From contig JANRLV010000015.1 in the NCBI GenBank assembly GCA_033762195.1, positions 1 to 36,683 on the forward strand: a stretch of DNA of 36,683 nucleotides. Direction: 5' to 3'. Under the pieces are notes generated by a model. It was not told the DNA's origin and ran no database searches. It was given only the letters and a program-made list of their open reading frames with translations. Shown in pieces: positions 15,601 through 21,458 of the stretch. Position numbers and translations under genes: made by a program. Each line of letters begins with the position of its first letter. Within the stretch, counting starts at the first letter, position 1. Source of the DNA: SpSt-398 sp033762195 (GTDB taxonomy: Bacteria > Bacteroidota > Bacteroidia > Chitinophagales > Chitinophagaceae).

Positions 15601-16995
15601 GGTGATATTAGCGGAAAAATTCACCGCAAAAGGAATACAACCCTGTACCGGCAGATCAGGGAAAGAGATCACCGGTTTAATTACCCGGATATATTGGGAA
15701 CGTATGATGGTATCGCTGCAACCGGTACTATTTGTCGCAATGAGAGTAACCGTATAGGAACCATAGCTGGTATAGGTATGCGAAGGATTTTGTTGCGTGG
15801 AAGTACCTCCGTCTCCAAAATCCCAGTTCCATGCAACAGCCCCACCGGTTGAAATATCCTGGAAGTTCACTGTCAAGGGTGGTTGACAACTGGCGGTAAC
15901 CGGTGCTGTGAAGTCAGCCACGGGGAATGGGACCACCGTGATATTCTTGGTGATCGAGTCCTGGCAATTGGGAAAATTGTTTATGAGTTTAACAGCATAA
16001 GTTCCAGCCGCCGCGTAGGATTTGGTTGGACTTTGCGCGGTGGATGTTCCCCCGTCTCCAAAATCCCAAACCGACCCCTGTGGCACAGGGTTGGAAATAT
16101 TCAGAAATTGAACCGATTCATTGATGCAAATGCTATCCGGTACGGAGAAATCTGTCGAAATATTGTCGATTACCACAGCAGATCCGCGGAAAAAACTATC
16201 TACACATCCCAGGCTGCTGGTGGCTACCAATAAGATATCGTAGTTCCCGGGGTTGGTATAGGTATGTATCGGGTTGTTTTGGGTAGAAACATTGCCGTCG
16301 CCAAAATTCCAGGAATAGGTCAATACCCCCGGGCCTGTGGACAGGTTATTAAAACTAATATCGACTGGTGGTTGGCAGACATTGGGACTGGTATTGGTGA
16401 AATTGGCATCTACGCCAGGGCTCACTTGTATGTATTGTGGTTTATTCAGCGTACGTGTACAGCCTTTATCATTGGTGACACGCAGGGTGACCGAGTAATT
16501 ACCACTCAGGTCATACCGGTGCGATGGATTTTGCTGCGTGGAAATGGCCCCATCTCCAAAACTCCAGTCCCAGCTCAGGTTTGTATTGCCCGCGCCAGGT
16601 TGAGATTGATCCGTGAATTGGGTTCTTAACGGATAACATCCGACAGAATCAACGCCGATGAATTGTACACTTGGGGCTTCATATACAGTGATATAGGCCG
16701 TACGGGTAAGGGTATTAAAACCAGCCGCATTGGTAGCCGTGAGTACGACCGTATAAGTTCCGGGGTTAAAGAAGGTCGTGGTGGGGTTTTGAGCGGAGGA
16801 GGTAGCACCCGTCCCAAAATCCCAGGCCCAACTGGTGGGCGTATTGGTGGATAGATCGGTGAAGTTGACCACAAGTGGCGAACAACCTGAGAGAGGGCTT
16901 GCTGTGAAATTGGCCAATGGCGCCTGAGCCTTTGCCTGGGCGTGGAAGAGAAGGATAGAGATTCCCCAGATCCAGTATTGTCTTTTCAGTCCCAA
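12649..16995 (-). CDS. Giant PKD-repeat surface protein with T9SS type B (CHU_C) sorting domain
   Basis: 1448 residues. The signal peptide ends near AKAQ (residue 24). About fifteen PKD-type beta-sandwich modules of roughly 80 residues follow, most with the core W(D/N)FGDG; an Ig-like segment (about 1275-1350) and a CHU_C gliding-motility-type C-terminal domain complete it, starting near residue 1351 (NVFLPNTFSPNNDGRNDVF, RIFNRWGEVVFE). Nearly every module carries one Cys near its start and one in a late GCxDT motif. It should be exported by the T9SS and act as an adhesin or a gliding/cell-surface filament; that role is inference. The start is TTG, with an in-frame stop close upstream and no in-frame ATG or GTG between. 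It forms an operon with PorP/SprF. Confidence 0.92.
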   Translation of the reverse strand: MGLKRQYWIWGISILLFHAQAKAQAPLANFTASPLSGCSPLVVNFTDLSTNTPTSWAWDFGTGATSSAQNPTTTFFNPGTYTVVLTATNAAGFNTLTRTAYITVYEAPSVQFIGVDSVGCYPLRTQFTDQSQPGAGNTNLSWDWSFGDGAISTQQNPSHRYDLSGNYSVTLRVTNDKGCTRTLNKPQYIQVSPGVDANFTNTSPNVCQPPVDISFNNLSTGPGVLTYSWNFGDGNVSTQNNPIHTYTNPGNYDILLVATSSLGCVDSFFRGSAVVIDNISTDFSVPDSICINESVQFLNISNPVPQGSVWDFGDGGTSTAQSPTKSYAAAGTYAVKLINNFPNCQDSITKNITVVPFPVADFTAPVTASCQPPLTVNFQDISTGGAVAWNWDFGDGGTSTQQNPSHTYTSYGSYTVTLIATNSTGCSDTIIRSQYIRVIKPVISFPDLPVQGCIPFAVNFSANITTVDAVTSYLWTFGDGGTSTLATPSHTYTVLGNYTVSLTITTSTGCTETLTLGSAVKAGTPPTVNFSATPLETCVDQPVQFTELANPADAFLWDFGNGDISTQPNPLYSYPQAGVYTIKLVARNSGCPDSLIRTDYVVIRAPQAFFTYTIDCNSRNDFVFTDRSDSSSTWLWDFGDGVTSTLQNPSHSFPGLGTYTVSLTVTYGACQHTYSQPVRVLNENPDLLAIPNPICKEVPALFHATNTNNANIATYTWNMGDGTTLTGNDTVNHAYVNAGNYTIRLITTDVNGCLDTVIKTNFIRVNGPQAAFIAPVTGGCQGLQVNFQDQSTTDGVNPITQWQWNFGDGTIQTFTGPPFQHIYADTGTFSVQLIVTDQSGCRDTVTRLSYITTSDPSVTFSTNTPQTCPGSPVRFNVNAIGNGITYLWDFGDGNTSTQAIPAPPHSYANTGQYTVKLTVTDQYGCADSLVRPLYISVDKPRADFQMEDSISSCSPFEVKFTNNSTYYYAQTWDFGDGTTSTVQNPTHYYSTPGTYQVRLIIQSAGTCFDTLFKTVQLYDTIGTRIAYAPFAGCKPQSVDFIATTNGPLTYIWDFGDGQTLATTTPALTHVYNTFGSFVPRLILEDQTGCLIPVSGLDTIHITGAEANFGIMNGLYCDSGTVQFIDSTTSNDPITQYQWDFGDGGSSTATAPSHFYASPGIYSVSLAVQTLQGCTDTLRIDSLIRVVASPQIAITGDVAACVFSPILLNGILQVPDTSQLNWQWSFSNGNNFNGQSPGNQTFSTPGTASATLTVTNSSGCVDTAMRNLRIHPLPTVSMPSELTTNAGQSIQIPAVYSGNMTSYAWTPPSNLDCTDCPQPFASPGANTNYNVQFLDSNGCAGTGSILIKVKCENANVFLPNTFSPNNDGRNDVFFPRGTGIGIVKVLRIFNRWGEVVFEKNNFSPNASAEGWDGNYKGKVAGEGVYIYQLEVYCQNGELIKLDGNVALIK

Positions 16996-17030
16996 GTTAT
17001 TTAAAGAGTCATTGTTTTCATACTAAAAGC

Positions 17031-17084
17031 TAACAGCTAAAGGCTAACAGCCAATAGCTATTAGCTGTTAGCCTTTAGCTGTTA
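17031..17084. repeat. 25-bp inverted repeat of 'gctaacagctaaag' words
   Basis: The arms 17031-17055 and 17060-17084 are reverse complements at 24 of 25 positions around AGCT. Each arm is itself a chain of GCTAACAGC/GCTAAAGGC words. It lies between the lipoprotein stop and the PKD gene start. A perfect palindrome of the same word family is found on the other side of the lipoprotein gene at 17571-17605. It could act as a bidirectional transcription barrier, although neither side has a long T-run. Confidence 0.8.
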
Positions 17085-17090
17085 ATTCAA

Positions 17091-17501
17091 TTATTGTTTG
17101 TCAAGCCGCAGCGTCTTTGTCTGCCCCCCTGCATTATTATTCGCTTCTACAAAAGTCCAGCCATTGTCCGTCACGGTCCATACCCCTGTCAGCAAACCCA
17201 CGGGGTCAGTGGCGCTGGTAAAGGTGGCGGTAATGGTTTGATTGCTGGTATTTCCCTCCCAGGTTCCTGTGGTTTCCACACTGCCATTCTTAATGGCATC
17301 CACGGTCCGGTTGGCATAAAATTGAAACTTGTAAGGGGAGAAGTCACTGGTCTTGTTGGTGCTATTATGAACAAATTGGGTGATCACCCATTGTCCATTG
17401 GTCATAGCCAGTACGATAAGGTCTTCCGGTACATCTTCCGGATCCCTCTTGCACCCGGATAAAAGGAGCAGGAAGGAGGTGCAAAGCAAGAGTATCTTCA
17501 T
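17091..17501 (-). CDS. Small lipoprotein, lipocalin-like
   Basis: 136 residues. The lipoprotein signal peptide MKILLLCTSFLLLLSGC has its lipobox (LSGC) cysteine at position 17, followed by KRDPEDVPEDL. The remainder looks like a small beta-barrel or sandwich (GQWVITQFVHNSTNKT, YKFQFYANRTVDAI, GTWEGNTSNQTITATF, VWTVTDNGWTFVEAN), a pattern common in Bacteroidota lipocalin-like lipoproteins. It has no catalytic motif, and the ligand is unknown. It is a single gene bracketed by two palindromic elements, 6 bp beyond its stop and about 70 bp before its start. Confidence 0.7.
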   Translation of the reverse strand: MKILLLCTSFLLLLSGCKRDPEDVPEDLIVLAMTNGQWVITQFVHNSTNKTSDFSPYKFQFYANRTVDAIKNGSVETTGTWEGNTSNQTITATFTSATDPVGLLTGVWTVTDNGWTFVEANNNAGGQTKTLRLDKQ

Positions 17502-17570
17502 AAGGATGATTTAGCCCGTCAAATTACGATTTTTTTCGGATAGCTGGTAAATGTGGGCTGAAGCCAGAGG

Positions 17571-17605
17571 CAAAGGGCTAAAAGCTATTAGCTTTTAGCC
17601 CTTTG
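17571..17605. repeat. Perfect 17-bp palindrome with 1-nt centre
   Basis: The arm 17571-17587 (CAAAGGGCTAAAAGCTA) and the arm 17589-17605 are exact reverse complements around a single T. The GCTAAAAGC words match those of the repeat at 17031-17084. It sits between the lipoprotein promoter region and the DinB-like gene's stop codon, so it may serve as terminator for the DinB-like gene or as a cruciform-prone site. Confidence 0.85.
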
Positions 17606-17635
17606 CAAGAGTTAATAACCAGAAATCCATGATCA

Positions 17636-18256
17636 TCACTTTGGAAAACCGGGGGCTGCTTTTACCTCCTCCATCTGGGCGACATGCCGGTTGGTATGGG
17701 CGGAGATAAAGAGAAGCAATTGATAGGCGTCAATCGCACCAAGTGGTGTATCGGTGACATGGTCACGCAAGGTTTCCGTGGTGGTGCGGGCGTATTGAAT
17801 ATGATCGTTACGCGCTTGTTTGAATTCATCAAGGGCCTGTTGAGCGCTTGCCCATTTCGCGTTTTTCGGTTCAAATGGCTCCATGGTTTTCACCTTGCGT
17901 TCGCGGCTTTCCACCATCTGGTAAACCTGCTCGTCGGAGACTTTTATTTCACTCCGTTTTTCGGGATTGGCCGGGCTTTTTACCAACCCTTCCATCCACG
18001 CCCATAGATTATTTTCCGACAGCGAGATATGGTAAACACATTCTTTGATGGACCAGGAATCGGGACTGGGTTTGAAATTCAGTTGTTCCTCTGAAAGTCC
18101 TTTCGTCGCTTTTATGACCCTGGTGCGGGAATCTTTAAAGTAGTTGATGGCGATCTTTCTTTCCGCTTTGGAGAGGGTGTCATTTCCCGGAGTGCCTGCA
18201 ATACCGGAAACAACAAGGGCAGCGAGTAGCATATAGCCCCATTTTCTTTTTCGCAT
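17636..18256 (-). CDS. Exported DinB-like four-helix protein
   Basis: 206 residues. The N-terminus KRKWGYMLLAALVVSGIAG looks like a Sec signal peptide, and a DinB/YfiT-type helical bundle follows. The three metal-binding histidines of that fold can be suggested: one in the early ECVYHISLSENNLW helix and two in the C-terminal AHTNRHVAQM. Family members are often putative metal-dependent thiol transferases or hydrolases, mostly cytosolic, so an exported copy is notable. DinB in this sense is unrelated to DNA polymerase IV. The gene stands alone, between a palindrome and the YitT gene. Confidence 0.78.
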   Translation of the reverse strand: MRKRKWGYMLLAALVVSGIAGTPGNDTLSKAERKIAINYFKDSRTRVIKATKGLSEEQLNFKPSPDSWSIKECVYHISLSENNLWAWMEGLVKSPANPEKRSEIKVSDEQVYQMVESRERKVKTMEPFEPKNAKWASAQQALDEFKQARNDHIQYARTTTETLRDHVTDTPLGAIDAYQLLLFISAHTNRHVAQMEEVKAAPGFPK

Positions 18257-18330
18257 GGCAGCTGGATTTTAGGTGAAAGTATAATTTAGTTGGCTTGGAA
18301 AAGGTACGAATTTCGGAGAATTCGCAGAAA

Positions 18331-19311
18331 TCAATGTTTGAGCGGTTTTTTCTTCACCATTCCCCCTCTGGTATCCTTGATGGCCTGCATGACCACAAAG
18401 GCATTCGGGTCGATCTTTTCGATCTCCAGGGTGAGTTTACTGATCTCCAGACGGGTGATCACGGTAAAAATAATATGGGGGCTGTCCACGCTCTCTCCCC
18501 GCTTGCCATACCCTTTGCGGCCGGCATAGATCGTCAATCCACGGTTCATGGTGTTGCGTATCATATCAGAAATCTCCTCATTGTGAGGAGAAATGATGGT
18601 TACTCCGGTAAATTCTTCAATGCCCTCGAGGATGAAATCAACTGTTTTTGAGGCCGCCATATAGGTGAGGATCGCATAGAGCGCAATCTCCCAGGATAGG
18701 ATATAGGCTGCTACGCCAAATATGGCAATATTAAAAATGAGAATGAAGTCACCCACACTCAACCCTCTTTTTCGGCTTAAGAAGATCGCAAGCACTTCCG
18801 TGCCATCGATCACGCCGCCTCCGCGAATCGTTAAACCAATTCCACCACCCAGGAAAAAACCGCCAAATACCGCCACAAGCAGTTTATCACGGGTCATGAC
18901 CTCAAACGGGAAAAAAGCGATCACTAAGGCCAGGGCAATAATGGCCACAATACTTTTTATACTAAATGCCAGACCTATCTGATAGCGGGCCAGCAAGATG
19001 AAGGGTAGATTGATAACCACAATCAGGACAGCCAATGATATGCCTGTCTGGTTATTGATCAATAACGAAATACCCATCACTCCTCCGTCAATAAAATCAT
19101 TGGGGATCAAAAAACCCATTAACCCAAAACCTGCTGAGAATACACCCAGCATCATCAGGATTATTCCCTTGATCGTATTCCGTAAACTTTTTCTTAACCG
19201 CCAGGCGCCTTTGGCCAACTCATATCGTGACAAACCTTCGGTATCTGATTTACCAAGGCTCTTCTTTATTTCATGAAGGATGATCTGATGAAATCTTGGG
19301 TCTAAGCTCAT
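18331..19311 (-). CDS. YitT family membrane protein (DUF2179 C-terminus)
   Basis: A 326-residue inner-membrane protein. After a soluble N-terminus of about 45 residues (KKSLGKSDTEGLSRYELAKGAWRLRKS), it has five or so hydrophobic helices between about 48 and 210, including FGLMGFLIPNDFIDGGVMGISLL and GGGIGLTIRGGGVIDGTEVLA, which are hallmarks of YitT. The C-terminal DUF2179 domain (about 230-310) contains GVTIISPHNEEIS, RGLTIYAGRKGYG and DPNAFVVMQ. The function is poorly known; proposals of transport remain speculative. A box TATCTTTA (19324-19317) ends 5 nt before the ATG. Confidence 0.88.
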   Translation of the reverse strand: MSLDPRFHQIILHEIKKSLGKSDTEGLSRYELAKGAWRLRKSLRNTIKGIILMMLGVFSAGFGLMGFLIPNDFIDGGVMGISLLINNQTGISLAVLIVVINLPFILLARYQIGLAFSIKSIVAIIALALVIAFFPFEVMTRDKLLVAVFGGFFLGGGIGLTIRGGGVIDGTEVLAIFLSRKRGLSVGDFILIFNIAIFGVAAYILSWEIALYAILTYMAASKTVDFILEGIEEFTGVTIISPHNEEISDMIRNTMNRGLTIYAGRKGYGKRGESVDSPHIIFTVITRLEISKLTLEIEKIDPNAFVVMQAIKDTRGGMVKKKPLKH

Positions 19312-19316
19312 TGGTT

Positions 19317-19324
19317 TAAAGATA
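19317..19324 (-). promoter_or_regulatory. -7-like box before the YitT gene (TATCTTTA)
   Basis: Seven of the eight positions match TAnnTTTG on the minus strand, and 5 nt separate it from ATG 19311. It is another case of a -7-like box abutting a start codon. Confidence 0.4.
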
Positions 19325-19353
19325 GGGAAATGTGGGGAGAAGTGGCGAGAAAT

Positions 19354-19453
19354 GAATGGTCAATAGTGAATAGTGAATGGTGAGTAGTGAATAAAAGTTT
19401 TGGGTTAAAAGTTTTAAGTTATCTAAATTCACTATTCACTATTCACTATTCAC
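19354..19453. repeat. Inverted tandem tract of 7-bp 'aatagtg' words
   Basis: The left side (about 19362-19392) is a degenerate tandem array of AATAGTG; the right side (19427-19453) is the complementary array ATTCACT repeated. The arms pair at 25 of 27 positions over a 34-nt AT-rich loop that itself contains two AAAAGTTTT words. The tract fills the divergent gap between the YitT gene and nif3. A reading frame in phase with nif3 runs back through it to 19387, but that stretch is repeat, not conserved coding sequence. Confidence 0.8.
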
Positions 19454-19461
19454 TTCATCCA

Positions 19462-20559
19462 ATGACCATCCACCACATCACCTCCCATCTCGAATCCATC
19501 GCACCACTTAGTTTACAGGAGGATTATGATAATGCAGGGTTGCTAACCGGACAAAAAGAAGAGGAATGTACAGGTGTGATTTGTGCATTGGATGTAACTG
19601 AAGATGTGTTGGAAGAAGCGATTCAAAAAAAATGTAACCTGGTCGTGACACATCATCCGGTCATATTTAAAGGGTTGAAAAAATTAAATGGGAACGGGTT
19701 GGTTGAAAGAGTGGTCATTAAAGCGATTCGTCATGGTATAGCGATTTATGCCATCCATACAAATTTGGATAATGTGCAGGATGGGGTAAATGGACGTATG
19801 GCGGAACGGTTGGGACTTTTACAAACAAGCGTGCTGGCGCCTCAATCAGGGTCACTACGCAAACTTTTTACCTTTGTTCCCCATGCCGATGCTGACCTTT
19901 TGCGGAATGCACTTTTTGAAGCAGGGGGAGGGCATATCGGCCAGTATGCAGCCTGTAGTTTCAATACCGAAGGAACTGGTACCTTTTTAGGGGCAGAAGG
20001 AACAAATCCATTTGTTGGTGAACCGGGCAAACTTCACCGCGAGCCCGAAACCCGGATCGAAATGGTGTTTCCTGCCTGGTTGGAAGGTCGTATACTGGAA
20101 GCCCTCCGCAGCAACCACCCCTACGAAGAAGTAGCTTTTGATATCGTTCCGCTTTCCAATCCCCAACCCGGGGTAGGCTCGGGTATGGTGGGCGACCTGC
20201 CGGAGCCCTTATCTGAAACGGATTTTTTACGGCTTTTGAAGGAAAAATTTGGCACCCCGGTCATCCGGCATACGGCCCATACCGGGAGGCCCATCTTCCG
20301 GGTAGCCATTTGTGGAGGTGCTGGCAGTTTCCTGATTCCCAAAGCGTTATCCTCTGGCGCCCAGGCTTTTGTGACCGCCGACCTGAAATACCACGAGTTT
20401 TTTACAGCCGATGGAGGCCTGCTCCTGGCCGATATTGGTCATTTTGAAAGTGAACAGTTCACCATCGATCTTCTGGCCGAAGGATTGCAGAAAAAATTTC
20501 CTACCTTTGCCGTCCTGAAAACGGAGGTGAAAACCAATCCCGTGCACTATTTTCAGTGA
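19462..20559 (+). CDS. Nif3-like dinuclear metal-centre protein
   Basis: 365 residues. Two conserved NIF3 halves flank a central CutA/PII-like insertion (about 130-230: KLFTFVPHADADLLRNALFEAGGGHIGQYAACSF), as in the YqfO-type long forms. Metal-ligand motifs are visible: EDYDNAGLL, VVTHHPVIF, YAIHTNLDN and, near the C-terminus, LADIGHFESEQF. The family forms toroidal hexamers; the biochemical role is still uncertain (GTP cyclohydrolase I type 2 is often written by automatic annotation but is unproven). ATG 19462 is chosen because upstream residues derive from the word repeat. The zinc-ribbon gene follows 50 bp later, a partnership I recall as common in bacteria. Confidence 0.93.
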   Translation: MTIHHITSHLESIAPLSLQEDYDNAGLLTGQKEEECTGVICALDVTEDVLEEAIQKKCNLVVTHHPVIFKGLKKLNGNGLVERVVIKAIRHGIAIYAIHTNLDNVQDGVNGRMAERLGLLQTSVLAPQSGSLRKLFTFVPHADADLLRNALFEAGGGHIGQYAACSFNTEGTGTFLGAEGTNPFVGEPGKLHREPETRIEMVFPAWLEGRILEALRSNHPYEEVAFDIVPLSNPQPGVGSGMVGDLPEPLSETDFLRLLKEKFGTPVIRHTAHTGRPIFRVAICGGAGSFLIPKALSSGAQAFVTADLKYHEFFTADGGLLLADIGHFESEQFTIDLLAEGLQKKFPTFAVLKTEVKTNPVHYFQ

Positions 20560-20609
20560 ATGGGAAAGCCGGAAAGCTGATTCATCCTCCTTCAAACTTC
20601 AAACCTGAT

Positions 20610-21365
20610 ATGGCACAAGTAAAAGAGTATTCTGTAGAAGAAAAGTTGATCTCCCTGGTCAATCTTCAAAAAGTAGAGTCCAAGATCGATGAACTCGGTA
20701 TCCTGAAAGGGGAACTTCCCATGGAAGTGGCCGATCTGGAAGATGAATTACAAGGACTGAATGCCCGCCAGACCCGCATCGAGGAAGAGATCAATGGCAT
20801 TACCGAATTCATTGAGCAGAAGAAAGAAGCCATCAAAGAGGCACAGGCGCTCTCCAAAAAATACGAGAAGCAAAGCACCAACGTAAAGAACAACCGCGAG
20901 TTCGAAGCGATCAATAAAGAGATCGAGATGCAGGAACTGGAAGTGAAACTCGCCGAAAAACATATCAAAGACGCGAACGAAGAGATCGCTGAGAAAGCGG
21001 TACTTCTCGAAAAGGCCAAAAAAGCCATCGCGGCGAAAGAATCCGTTCTTACCGGAAAGAAAGAAGAACTGGAGAAGATCATCAGCTCCACTGAAAAAGA
21101 AGAAAAGCATTTTAATAAAATGGCTTCAGAAGCCCGTAACCAGGTAGATCCCCGTCTGCTGGCCAGCTACGATAAGATCCGCAGCAGTTATCGCAATGGA
21201 TTGGCAGTGGTACAAGTGGAAAGAGATGCCTGTGGTGGTTGCTTCAATGCCATTCCTCCCCAAAAGCAAAGCGAGATCCGTCAGCGCAAAAAGATCATGG
21301 TTTGCGAAAACTGCGGTCGTATCCTCGTGGATACCGAGTTGCATGATGGCGTAGAAATCAAATAA
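20610..21365 (+). CDS. C4-type zinc-ribbon coiled-coil protein (CT398-like)
   Basis: 251 residues. A long helical hairpin or coiled coil, rich in Glu/Lys/Ala, occupies about residues 20-175 (repeats such as KEAIKEAQALSKKYEKQS). It ends in a zinc ribbon with two CxxC knuckles, CGGCF and CENCG, separated by about 20 residues. The family (zf-RING_7, Chlamydia CT398-like) has been linked to sigma-54 and flagellar-export partners in Chlamydia; here the function is unknown. ATG 20610 gives the conserved start MAQVKEYSVEEKL; an in-frame start at 20556 is less likely. It is co-oriented with nif3 and ends just before a strong terminator. Confidence 0.88.
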   Translation: MAQVKEYSVEEKLISLVNLQKVESKIDELGILKGELPMEVADLEDELQGLNARQTRIEEEINGITEFIEQKKEAIKEAQALSKKYEKQSTNVKNNREFEAINKEIEMQELEVKLAEKHIKDANEEIAEKAVLLEKAKKAIAAKESVLTGKKEELEKIISSTEKEEKHFNKMASEARNQVDPRLLASYDKIRSSYRNGLAVVQVERDACGGCFNAIPPQKQSEIRQRKKIMVCENCGRILVDTELHDGVEIK

Positions 21366-21393
21366 ACCGAATTTCTCTTTTTTTTTATTTTTT

Positions 21394-21426
21394 CTCCACG
21401 CCGCAAGCGTGGAGTTTTTTATTTTT
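21394..21426 (+). terminator. Intrinsic terminator after the zinc-ribbon gene
   Basis: CTCCACGC (21394-21401) and GCGTGGAG (21407-21414) form a perfect 8-bp GC-rich stem with a CGCAA loop, followed directly by TTTTTTATTTTT. A T-rich tract also precedes it, so it may work partly in reverse. It isolates the nif3/zinc-ribbon unit from recN. Confidence 0.93.
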
Positions 21427-21444
21427 CCCACTTGGCGGGAAGGA

Positions 21445-21452
21445 TTAATTTG
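21445..21452 (+). promoter_or_regulatory. -7-like box abutting recN (TTAATTTG)
   Basis: Seven of the eight positions match TAnnTTTG. It lies right after the upstream terminator and ends 6 nt before ATG 21459. An open frame continues upstream to TTG 21432, but that start would lie before the box. Confidence 0.45.
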
Positions 21453-21458
21453 CGTGTC

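Noticed and set aside
12649..16995. Tandem DNA repeat locus
   Set aside because: The recurring TGGGATTTTGG-like text reflects the conserved WDFGDG core of PKD modules. The modules have diverged and do not form near-identical DNA repeats.
17031..19453. CRISPR array
   Set aside because: The repeats are short words in inverted orientation without regular unique spacers, and no cas gene is present.
19387..19461. N-terminal extension of the Nif3-like protein
   Set aside because: It reads through the ATTCACT word array. The conserved NIF3 start is at 19462.
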